Program-made: the position numbers and the translations under genes | In this document: piece by piece, positions 7,481 through 14,576 of the stretch | Numbering within the stretch: position 1 is the first letter of the stretch | How the letters are laid out: every line of letters begins with the position of its first letter | Notes under the pieces: generated by a model | What the model saw: only the letters and a program-made list of their open reading frames with translations | Databases searched by the model: none | Told to the model about the DNA's origin: nothing | DNA from: Deltaproteobacteria bacterium | GTDB taxonomy: Bacteria; Myxococcota_A; JAADFL01 | Assembly (NCBI GenBank): GCA_013152945.1 | Contig: JAADFL010000210.1 | Location: 11,707-52,905, forward strand | Direction of reading: 5' to 3' | DNA length: 41,199 bases

Positions 7481-8074
7481 ATGAAGGACGAGGGGGAAAA
7501 CGGTCAATCTTTTGGATTCAGGGTCGTGGACAAGCGACGCCTTGATGAAAAGGGTGATGACCGTGGAAATGATTCAGGCAGGTCTGATGAAAGCACACCC
7601 AAAATTATCGCAGATGTTGATAAGGCCGGTGACAGTGAAAGAACCGCAGATTTAGATTTTTCTTCGGTTATAAAATCTTTTCTTTTTACCGGCCTTACAC
7701 AGGCCGGGGTAATTGATCCAGGCACGGATCATAACATGCTGGATCCAAAAGGCGCCATGCAGACATTGGACATCTTGTTGCTCTTGGAGCAAAAAACCAG
7801 AGGCAATCTTGAAGACAAGGAGTCAAATGAACTGAAGGAGGCGGTGGAGGAATTGACGAGGGCCTTGGCCCTTCGGAATATCCGGGCTGCTGTTCAAGAT
7901 AGTATCAAGACCGGAGATGCCGGCGGGGCCCGGGACGGAATAGAGAAGTTGTCCGCTCTGATTCAAAAGGTCAAAGACCTGTGTCCGGGTAAAACGATGG
8001 ATGAATTAAAGGCGGTCGAGACGGAACTCAAACTTTCTTTTGTCATCGAACTGACCAACAAAGGCGTGCAGTGA
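7481..8074 (+). CDS. DUF1844 domain protein with extra helical C-terminus
   Basis: This 197-aa protein begins with a charged, Asp/Glu/Lys-rich segment containing FRVVDKRRLDEKGDD, a pattern typical of DUF1844 proteins. The DUF1844 core spans about residues 60-130: SVIKSFLFTGLTQAGVIDPG, then DPKGAMQTLDILLLLEQKTR and GNLEDKESNELKEAVEEL. The family is widespread and uncharacterised. The usual protein ends near here, but this one carries about 65 more helical residues with no family I know. GGAGG precedes the ATG. Its stop overlaps the GTG start of the next gene (GTGA), implying translational coupling and perhaps a shared function. Confidence 0.88.
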   Translation: MKDEGENGQSFGFRVVDKRRLDEKGDDRGNDSGRSDESTPKIIADVDKAGDSERTADLDFSSVIKSFLFTGLTQAGVIDPGTDHNMLDPKGAMQTLDILLLLEQKTRGNLEDKESNELKEAVEELTRALALRNIRAAVQDSIKTGDAGGARDGIEKLSALIQKVKDLCPGKTMDELKAVETELKLSFVIELTNKGVQ

Positions 8075-9168
8075 AAAAAACAGGCTTCTTCCTTGTTCCA
8101 GTGGCTTGCTTTGTTTTCTTTGCAGGCTGTCAGATAAGAACACCAGGCCGGCCGAAGCCGTTATACCCTTTGGTTGAAGAAGAACCACCGGCTGTGACTT
8201 CATCGAGTTCGGATCAAAAATGTGAGCTTTGTGATTTGTATGATAGAGTTGCCCCGGTGGTTGTCGCAATCTTTGGGACACCGCTCATAGGGCCGGATGA
8301 AACTTCGTCTTTGAATCGCGGCAAGGGGACACAGCAGGGCTCATTACCAAATTCCAGGCTGGAAAAGTGTATTGGCAGTGGCGTTGTCATTGATGAATCA
8401 GGTTTGGTATTAACCAGTAACGACATAGTGAAAAAGGCCGGCAGACTGACGGTAAAATTGTTTGACGGCAGGAAAGCGCCTGTCACCCGGTTGGGCTGGG
8501 ATCCTGATCTCGACGTGGCATTGTTGCGAATAGAGGAATCAGGATATTTCCAGGCAGCCGGGCTTGGGGATGCCAGTTCACTGAGAGTGGGACAGACAGT
8601 GGCGGTTATCAGCAATCCGGCGGGTTTGGAGCATGCTTTCAAGGTCGGCATGATATGCGGCTTGAACAGGTATGCAGGTGTTGCAGGGATTCCCGGTTTG
8701 CATGCTTTTGTGCCATATATACAAACCGATGCAATGTTGGACAAGGGGAGTCTTGGCAGTCCGTTGTTCGATGCCGACGGCAAGGTTGTGGGTATCGGCT
8801 GCAAGGTACATACGGTAATTCACGGTATGGGCTTTGCTGTTCCCATCGATCTCGTGAACGAATTATTGCCGAAACTGAAAAAGGGCTGGAAAGGTCGTCC
8901 CTGGCTTGGAGTGGAGTTGCTTCCTCCCCTTGATGCAGGTGATGAACTGGGACCGGTTGTCAGCAAATTAGTGCCCGGCGGCCCCATGGACTCTGCGGGA
9001 ATCATGGCTGGTGACAGAATCATGGAGTTTGCTGGTTATGCAGTCGCCGATAGGGAAAGGTTGAAACAAATTCTCGAGAATGCCGAGCCTGGCAAGCCGG
9101 TTAGAGTAAAAATTCGTCGCGACCAAAAAGAGTTGGAGCTGTCGGTTACCCCGGCTATAAGGCCTTGA
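8071..9168 (+). CDS. HtrA/DegP-like PDZ lipoprotein, catalytically degenerate (pseudoprotease)
   Basis: This 365-aa protein has a lipoprotein signal (FFAGC, Cys20; Gln at +2 suggests outer-membrane sorting). A chymotrypsin-fold HtrA domain (about 52-270) and one PDZ domain (about 278-362, beginning PWLGVEL) follow. The fold landmarks are kept: GSGVVID, the VALLRI strand and the PLFDADGKVVGI strand. Two of three catalytic residues are lost. The motif normally reading TNNHVV is TSNDIV (Asp118 instead of His), and the GNSGGP motif is GSLGSP (Leu228 instead of Ser). Asp148 remains. It therefore should not cleave peptides by the usual mechanism and is more likely a chaperone, scaffold or sensor. 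Cys51 and Cys54 form an unusual CxxC before the domain. The GTG start overlaps the DUF1844 stop codon. Confidence 0.9.
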   Translation: MKKTGFFLVPVACFVFFAGCQIRTPGRPKPLYPLVEEEPPAVTSSSSDQKCELCDLYDRVAPVVVAIFGTPLIGPDETSSLNRGKGTQQGSLPNSRLEKCIGSGVVIDESGLVLTSNDIVKKAGRLTVKLFDGRKAPVTRLGWDPDLDVALLRIEESGYFQAAGLGDASSLRVGQTVAVISNPAGLEHAFKVGMICGLNRYAGVAGIPGLHAFVPYIQTDAMLDKGSLGSPLFDADGKVVGIGCKVHTVIHGMGFAVPIDLVNELLPKLKKGWKGRPWLGVELLPPLDAGDELGPVVSKLVPGGPMDSAGIMAGDRIMEFAGYAVADRERLKQILENAEPGKPVRVKIRRDQKELELSVTPAIRP

Positions 9169-9189
9169 AGGAGAGGTCGTAGGCCGTTG

Positions 9190-9301
9190 CTCTCGTTCCG
9201 GCATACCACGCTTGGTACCGCTCAAGAGGAAATTATTCAACTAATTGTTTAAGTTGGGTCGGTGAAACCAGGAAGCAGGTAACATAGAACCGGAACGAAA
9301 G
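9190..9301. other. Convergent intergenic region with 12-base inverted repeats
   Basis: The 181-base space between two convergent genes contains CTCTCGTTCCGG (9190-9201) and its near-perfect reverse complement CCGGAACGAAAG (9290-9301, one mismatch), exactly 100 bases apart. A small TACCA/TGGTA hairpin lies at about 9204-9217. This could close a structured RNA or serve as a bidirectional transcript end. There is no T-run and no RNA family I can name. Confidence 0.35.
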
Positions 9302-9349
9302 TCACGGCTTACTGCCTGCGCCAAACGGAATTTGAAAACGGCTCGCTTT

Positions 9350-9745
9350 TTAATACAGAGCAACCCTTAGATCCCTGACCGAACTCATGGGAATATATAT
9401 TCTGTCGTTATTGCTTTTCGGATCCGCCGGCTCAAGAAAAAACCAGGGCCTGCCGTCTCTGTACGTAATGGACTTGCCTACCAGGCGCTCGCCGTCATTG
9501 AACTCCACCCTTATTTTCCTGTACCCGGACGGCACGGGATCATTGAAACGCCGTTCTTCCTCGTAGCCTGAATTGCCATCAAATGTCTTTACGAAAAAAA
9601 CCGCCTTGCATTGGTCTACCCTGATTTCTTTGACATCTCCTTCAAGGGTTGTAATATGAAAAGCATTCTTTTCCGGTTGAAAATTGTTGGAGTATCCCTT
9701 GATAAGATTCCCGTTCAAAAATCTTACTACGAGCTTGTTTTCCAT
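9350..9745 (-). CDS. Uncharacterised 131-aa protein with duplicated beta-rich segment
   Basis: The protein begins MENKLVVRFLNGNLIKGYS, and a similar layout recurs in the middle (KIRVEFNDGERLVGKSITY). This suggests two small beta-barrel-like units, each with a V-R/E-F-x-N/D-G pattern followed by an aromatic strand. No signal peptide, TM or Cys pair is present apart from one Cys. The start has a strong AGGAGGGG site. I recall similar short proteins in deltaproteobacteria, but no function is known to me. It is last in a minus-strand cluster with the zinc-ribbon and the 476-aa membrane protein. Confidence 0.75.
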   Translation of the reverse strand: MENKLVVRFLNGNLIKGYSNNFQPEKNAFHITTLEGDVKEIRVDQCKAVFFVKTFDGNSGYEEERRFNDPVPSGYRKIRVEFNDGERLVGKSITYRDGRPWFFLEPADPKSNNDRIYIPMSSVRDLRVALY

Positions 9746-9795
9746 CTTCCCCTCCTAAATGAAATGTTTGCCGGGGAGCCGGCACTTTTAAACTA

Positions 9796-9990
9796 TCATA
9801 CCTCGATAAGTTTAAATCGATTGCTCCCCTCGAGCGTATGCACCTTGAATATCGTGCCGCAGTAGAAACACCGGATCTCGTCTCCATCTGTAAAGCCGTC
9901 ATCATAAGGATTGTTTGCATCACAAACCGGGCAATCAAACTCGGTGAATACCAATTTGCCGTTTTTCTTTTTTAAATTGTCTTTTGCCAA
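9796..9990 (-). CDS. Small zinc-ribbon protein (64 aa)
   Basis: Two CxxC pairs, CPVCDAN near residue 20 and CFYCGTIF near 41, separated by about 18 residues, form a typical zinc ribbon. The N-terminus is Lys-rich and the C-terminus a beta segment. The TTG start directly abuts the stop codon of the upstream 476-aa gene (TGATTG), so translation is probably coupled. The protein could bind nucleic acid or act as an adaptor; nothing in the sequence decides. Confidence 0.75.
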   Translation of the reverse strand: MAKDNLKKKNGKLVFTEFDCPVCDANNPYDDGFTDGDEIRCFYCGTIFKVHTLEGSNRFKLIEV

Positions 9991-11421
9991 TCAGAACTCC
10001 GATAGTTTTTCCTCGTTTGCATATTTCTGTATTATACCCAGTAATGAGCTGCGGCTTTTCATCAGTTCCTGGAGCAGGGATGTAATTTTTGATTCACTCT
10101 TTTGGTACTTGTCAATGGCCTGGTGCAATGGATCTTCGATATAATCCCCCAATTTTGCAATTTGCAATTGATCAGGACTAAGTTCATAAACCGGTAGTTC
10201 TTTCCCCACCTTGTGCACCTTGTAGATTCGCCCCCTGTGTTTTCTGACAATCTCCTGGATTATGACCGGTTCTCCTTTTTCCAGAACTATGTCCAGACCC
10301 GGCTTTGGAGGGGGCGGCTTAATGACCAATGCCGTCATTGTAACAGGAATCTTTTTTGAGGGATCGGCGTATTTCAACAACAAGTTCCAATCATCTTGGT
10401 CCAGGGCCTGTACATGTTCCTTGATTGCTTCCGTAAGTTCGATGAGCGTGGAGTGAAAATCTATGATATCACCAACCGTCTGGGGATGCATCAGTTTCAA
10501 GCGTCGTTCTATTTCTCCAAGGTCTTTGACGAATTTCTTGCTTATATTATCAGGTCCCTTTTTCAAGGCAAGGTCTCGCAGATCCCTGGTGAATCTTTTC
10601 TTGGCGGTCTTTTTCCTGTCAAAGATCCTTCGTATCTTGTCCAATGTGGAAAAAACTTCGTTGACCTTGTCACGTATCGTTCTGGCTGCATCTACACGCT
10701 GGTTGTAAAGGCCTCTCGATGTTACCATTTCATTTCCGAACCAGCCGAAAAACAAGGCCACGAGAGCGACCGTTCCAAGCTTTGCAATAGCTATCTTTTT
10801 CTTACGGCCGATGAGCTGTGCCTCTAATGATGATGTGTCGCTGAAGTCAGAAGCAGGCGACCCCGGAGCCCTCCTGTCCGCTCTTCTCCGCTTTGGCCTG
10901 GGACGTATTTGCGGCTCACCTGTTTTTCGTGGTTTTCTTTCAGGCAGACGTACTACCTTGGCTTCTGAGCCCTCGGTTTTTTTATCATCAATTTCCACGG
11001 CATCGGCCGGAGCCTTGGGTGGTATGGTCCTCTTCCTCCGTTGTTGCACCTGTGAAGAAGATTTCGGGGACAGGGACTGCCCTTCCCCGCCAGGTTCAGC
11101 GCCTTGTTCAAAAGTGGCATCTTCTGCCTGTTGCTCGTTGCTGTTTTGCCTGCTCGCCGCTTCCTCTTTCGCCTCGTCACGGCCTTCTTGAGGGGATTGC
11201 GCCGCTTTTTCCGCGGCTTGTGTCCCGGCCTTGTCTGAAACTCCCTCAACAACAGCCTCGTTCTCTTTTTCAGACATATCAGGGCTGCTTTTCTCTTCTT
11301 CTGTTTCGGCAGGCGCCGTTCCCTCACTTACGATGGCTGCGATTTTTTTACTCAGTTCGAGTTCCAGCTTTTTCGTGCCGTCTTTTCGGTCCCGCCTTCT
11401 CCTACGCCTCTCTTTTGCCAA
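9991..11421 (-). CDS. Single-TM protein with long charged disordered N-terminus and periplasmic helical domain
   Basis: This 476-aa protein is not in a family I recognise. Residues 1-205 are low-complexity: an Arg-rich start (ERRRRRRDRKD), then Glu/Ser/Gln/Ala-rich sequence and several basic clusters (RPRPKRRRADRR). One TM helix follows at about 210-229, with positive residues (GRKKK) before it, which predicts a cytoplasmic N-terminus. Residues 235-476 would be periplasmic, rich in helices with coiled-coil character, with a Pro-rich strand segment (VIKPPPPKPGLDI) near the middle. The TTG start is preceded by GGGAG. It heads the three-gene minus-strand cluster. The topology is reminiscent of scaffold or divisome-type bitopic proteins, but that is only an analogy. 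Confidence 0.8.
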   Translation of the reverse strand: MAKERRRRRRDRKDGTKKLELELSKKIAAIVSEGTAPAETEEEKSSPDMSEKENEAVVEGVSDKAGTQAAEKAAQSPQEGRDEAKEEAASRQNSNEQQAEDATFEQGAEPGGEGQSLSPKSSSQVQQRRKRTIPPKAPADAVEIDDKKTEGSEAKVVRLPERKPRKTGEPQIRPRPKRRRADRRAPGSPASDFSDTSSLEAQLIGRKKKIAIAKLGTVALVALFFGWFGNEMVTSRGLYNQRVDAARTIRDKVNEVFSTLDKIRRIFDRKKTAKKRFTRDLRDLALKKGPDNISKKFVKDLGEIERRLKLMHPQTVGDIIDFHSTLIELTEAIKEHVQALDQDDWNLLLKYADPSKKIPVTMTALVIKPPPPKPGLDIVLEKGEPVIIQEIVRKHRGRIYKVHKVGKELPVYELSPDQLQIAKLGDYIEDPLHQAIDKYQKSESKITSLLQELMKSRSSLLGIIQKYANEEKLSEF

Positions 11422-11483
11422 CGTGCTACTCCCATTCGAACCAGCGAGTCGGGTGCCACTGATTTTAAAATATACACAGTTTC

Positions 11484-11500
11484 CGGGTATATGATACCCG
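11484..11500. promoter_or_regulatory. Perfect palindrome CGGGTAT-N3-ATACCCG (operator candidate)
   Basis: Seven-base arms (11484-11490, 11494-11500) around ATG. The right end overlaps a minus-strand TTGACG (plus 11499-11504), and a minus-strand TATATT lies at plus 11469-11474. The palindrome therefore sits where a repressor could block a promoter for the 476-aa gene. The minus-strand promoter itself has poor box spacing, so the boxes are less certain than the palindrome. Confidence 0.45.
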
Positions 11501-11581
11501 TCAAAACACTTTGTTATTCACCGTAACCTCAAGCAATGGACAAGTCAAGGGGTGTTGGAAAGATCTTTGGTTTTACCAGCG

Positions 11582-11610
11582 TTGACTGTGTATTGGTGAA
11601 AAATTTTAAT
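11582..11610 (+). promoter_or_regulatory. Sigma70-type promoter for the DUF362/histidine-kinase operon
   Basis: TTGACT (11582-11587), a 17-base spacer and TTTAAT (11605-11610), each 5/6 to consensus, followed by A/T-rich sequence. Transcription would start near 11617, leaving a leader of about 130 bases before the chosen ATG at 11746. Confidence 0.65.
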
Positions 11611-11745
11611 AAATTCCCTAAAAATCAATTAACACATCTCATAAATTAATGCATACTGAAAAAGAAATGAAAAATGACGGACCAAAGATTTGCTTGCTGC
11701 AACGAGAGTTGTGACCGGAAGGCTGTCAAAAGTCGGAGGATTGAC

Positions 11746-14550
11746 ATGGGAGTGCTAAAGGGACTCGGCTTCAGCTTCGACGAGACTATGTCGGGGTACC
11801 TTTCGAGAGATATCGAAGATTTCAAGTCTGGTTACGAAAAGGGAAAGGCCTCAAGGTCTTCCATAAGTTTTTCCGTTCATGTCGAGATAGACGACATGGA
11901 GAAATTCATGAATACATGGGACCACACGGCTGCCTTGTCCGGCACGGTGAACTTCGAGCCTCTGGGCGGCGAGCTTCCGATAGATGACGGATGGTTCAAC
12001 CTGTTCAGCCTGGCACCCGACGATGAAGGACGCAGGATGATATATGCTTTCAGGTTCACGGGCTCTGACGGCAAGAAATATTTCTTTCACGGTCACAAGG
12101 AAATCCGTGACGATCAGGGAAAAGTCGATGTGATCGAAGACATGACCAACTTGTTTACCAGGATTTACAGGGGGCCAAGCGAACATGCCGATATCTATGG
12201 GGCCGGAGTGCTCAATTTTGCACTCGGGGATGCGCCGGATCTTATAGGTTCAATGAAAGTCCTGCATGCAGACAAGTGGTGGAAGAAGGCAGCCGGGTTC
12301 GTGGCCTTCACATCTTTTGCCTGGGGCTCATTGAGGAACGAATACCTGAAGGAGGAGAGGTTTTTATACAACACGGCGTACCAAAACCTGGTATTGAAAG
12401 GTGCACTTCGAAACGAAGCAGGCGAGCAGACCCCTTTTTTCCTGGTTTCCGGCGTGCACGATCAGGGCTTTCCATGGGGAGACAGCGAGTGTTTCTGGGA
12501 TATCTTGCTGCTCATCGGCGACAGTAACACCGGTTTTTCGAAATACGCTGTAACGGCCCGGATGCTTGCAGGCCTGGAACTGGACGTTCACGACGGCTTT
12601 TTAAGATATGAAGGCCCTATTTTCAAACTCGGGGACAATGGGAAGAGTTCTTTTTCAGACATGAGAAGAAAAAGAGGCGTTCATGATGCTCATGCATTAA
12701 TCGAGTTGTCGTTCGATTCGTTCGAATTCAGCGAAATAAGCCTGCCGTTTTTCAAGGAAAGGTCGGCGTTGAGCCTTATTCCCGGCTCCCTGAAAAAGGA
12801 TTTTGAAGAAATATTTCCATCGTACAGCAGCCTCGGCATGAACATCACGCCGTACAGCATCGACAATGCACGCGGTAAAATCAGTCTCACTATTGAAAAT
12901 AAAGGGAAGGCCAAATCATTCCATGTTGTTGAAGGTGCTGCAGGAGAGGGTGAAAGCTCCAGGATGAAAAACATAAAGGAGCCGACGCTTCTCTATGGTT
13001 ATATATGCCGCATATCTTCCGGAAACGAAGAAAAGAGAGTTCAGATACACACGAATGCACTGCGGGATGACCGGCAGCATTGGGCAAAGGACAGGTTGGA
13101 CAAGTACACCGGCATCCTGGCGTCCAGGTTTGCATCATTGGAGTTTTCCATCAGGAACAAAAAGATGGAAATTGTAGAGTTGGACGGCTGCGAGGTTCGA
13201 AGGCGACTGCGGGCCGGGCAAAGAGGCAGGGACGTTGTGTCCGCCTTCAGTTCGATGGATTCGAATTTGCTGGTTCCTGAAGGAGAACCTCTCATCGAAA
13301 TCAGGAATGACAATTACCCCACGGCTGTTTTCATCAGGAGGATCATAGGGGTAAGAGACGCCAGCGGCCGGACGGAACCAGCTTTGGAAGAGGCCATGGA
13401 TACGATGAGGCTGGAGGCTGAAAACTCGGACAAAGAGGTTGTGGTGGCTTGTTTCAAGGGGCCTGAAAAGGAAGTTCTGTTGGACAGGGTCCTGGACGAA
13501 ACCGGCTTCGATCGTATCGTACGTGACAGGATGGATAAGTCAGGTAAACCCTTGGAAGATTTCAAGGCGGTCATCAAGGCGAACTTCATGTTTTCATACA
13601 ACAAGGAGGATCCGACCAGTTACACAGATCCTGTGCTCATAGCCAGGCTTGCAAGGCGATTGAAGAAGTTGGGTGTTGAGGAAATACTACTGGTCGAGTC
13701 TCACAGCACATATGGCCAGTATTTCCTCAATAGGGATGTAAAATCCGTAGCTGAATATCTCGGGTACGACATGACAGGGGAATTGTACAAGATTGTAGAC
13801 CTTACACTCGATGCTGAAAACGCCGAAAAGGTCTACCTTGGGCCCGTGCTCAAGGATCACCCGGTTCCCCCGGCCTGGCGCGATGCCGACATGAGAATAT
13901 CCTTTGCGAAAAACAAGACCCATGCATATGCCTATTACACCCTTACCATCAAGAATGTTTACGGTGCATTACCCTTGGCCAACAAGTTCAAAGAGTACCA
14001 TTGTGAACGAAATATTTACGATGCCACCATGGAGTACATGGCGAAATTTCCAGTACACTTCGGAATCATCGATGCCATCGTGGGAGCGGACGGACCATTC
14101 GGGGTTTTCTCTGATATGCGGCCCAACCCGACAATGACTGTTATAGGCGGGTCCGATTTGGTATCGGTTGACTGGATCGGGGCAACAAAAATGGGTCTGG
14201 ACCCCAAGTTGAGTCGTTTCACGAAACTCGCCGTGGAGAAATTCGGTAAACCCACCATTCTTTTCAAAGGTGATCCGTCGTTGTACATGCCATGGCTCAA
14301 TGTGCCCGAGGCCCTGACTCTGTTCACAAACGACATCCTGGACAAGGATTATTTCTTTGGAAACCTTATGTACGCATCTGCGGCCCATATGGATGAAACC
14401 GCGTTTCCTCCGAGAAGGATGTCCTTACTGATCAGGTGCTTGAGGGTGATGACCATACCCTTGAGAAAATCCTTCTTCATCTGGACCGGGGAAAAGCCCG
14501 TGTGGTACAATAGATTGATAAATTGGTTCCTTTATAAACTGGGGTACTGA
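11746..14550 (+). CDS. Large DUF362 fusion protein with cholesterol-oxidase/GMC-associated N-terminal domain
   Basis: The ATG at 11746 has GGAGG six bases upstream, giving 934 aa. Residues ~1-180 resemble the domain accompanying some bacterial GMC/cholesterol oxidases: GLGFSFDETMSGYLSRD, ALSGTVNFEPLGGEL, GWFNLFSL, KKYFFHGHKEIRDD and MTNLFTRIYRG follow the order I know there. Residues ~200-500 are a second beta-rich region without a clear family. From ~508 onward is a DUF362-type domain (VIKANFMFS, ISFAKNKTHAYAYYTLTIKN, VYGALP, IVGADGPFGVFSDMRPNPT, VSVDWIGATKMGLDP). DUF362 is often linked to iron-sulfur proteins, but no ferredoxin Cys cluster is present. There is no FAD-binding GxGxxG oxidase domain, no signal peptide and no convincing TM helix. 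It heads the histidine-kinase cluster. Enzymatic role unknown. Confidence 0.8.
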   Translation: MGVLKGLGFSFDETMSGYLSRDIEDFKSGYEKGKASRSSISFSVHVEIDDMEKFMNTWDHTAALSGTVNFEPLGGELPIDDGWFNLFSLAPDDEGRRMIYAFRFTGSDGKKYFFHGHKEIRDDQGKVDVIEDMTNLFTRIYRGPSEHADIYGAGVLNFALGDAPDLIGSMKVLHADKWWKKAAGFVAFTSFAWGSLRNEYLKEERFLYNTAYQNLVLKGALRNEAGEQTPFFLVSGVHDQGFPWGDSECFWDILLLIGDSNTGFSKYAVTARMLAGLELDVHDGFLRYEGPIFKLGDNGKSSFSDMRRKRGVHDAHALIELSFDSFEFSEISLPFFKERSALSLIPGSLKKDFEEIFPSYSSLGMNITPYSIDNARGKISLTIENKGKAKSFHVVEGAAGEGESSRMKNIKEPTLLYGYICRISSGNEEKRVQIHTNALRDDRQHWAKDRLDKYTGILASRFASLEFSIRNKKMEIVELDGCEVRRRLRAGQRGRDVVSAFSSMDSNLLVPEGEPLIEIRNDNYPTAVFIRRIIGVRDASGRTEPALEEAMDTMRLEAENSDKEVVVACFKGPEKEVLLDRVLDETGFDRIVRDRMDKSGKPLEDFKAVIKANFMFSYNKEDPTSYTDPVLIARLARRLKKLGVEEILLVESHSTYGQYFLNRDVKSVAEYLGYDMTGELYKIVDLTLDAENAEKVYLGPVLKDHPVPPAWRDADMRISFAKNKTHAYAYYTLTIKNVYGALPLANKFKEYHCERNIYDATMEYMAKFPVHFGIIDAIVGADGPFGVFSDMRPNPTMTVIGGSDLVSVDWIGATKMGLDPKLSRFTKLAVEKFGKPTILFKGDPSLYMPWLNVPEALTLFTNDILDKDYFFGNLMYASAAHMDETAFPPRRMSLLIRCLRVMTIPLRKSFFIWTGEKPVWYNRLINWFLYKLGY

Positions 14551-14576
14551 GCAATATTGGAAACGAAATCATAATC

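Larger units (their letters stand above)
11422..11745. other. Divergent regulatory region
   Basis: This 324-base gap separates the minus-strand 476-aa gene and the plus-strand DUF362 gene. It contains the palindrome at 11484-11500 near the minus-strand start and a strong plus-strand promoter at 11582-11610. The plus-strand frame is open from an ATG at 11674, but the start with a ribosome site is at 11746. It is A/T-rich from 11580 to 11670. Confidence 0.6.

Noticed and set aside
8071-9168. Calling the HtrA-like protein an active DegP/DegS protease
   Set aside because: His and Ser of the triad are replaced by Asp and Leu; the fold call stands but the protease activity does not.
9257-9283. Sequence GGTGAAACCAGGAAGCAGG resembling part of the bacterial SRP (4.5S) RNA
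   Set aside because: The diagnostic apical hairpin with the GGAA tetraloop flanked by CAGG and AGCAG is not present as a unit; only fragments match, so an ffs call is unsupported.
11674-11745. Longer start for the DUF362 protein, adding 24 residues
   Set aside because: The extension is Cys-rich and unlike the family N-terminus, whereas the ATG at 11746 has GGAGG at ideal spacing and begins at the expected domain start.
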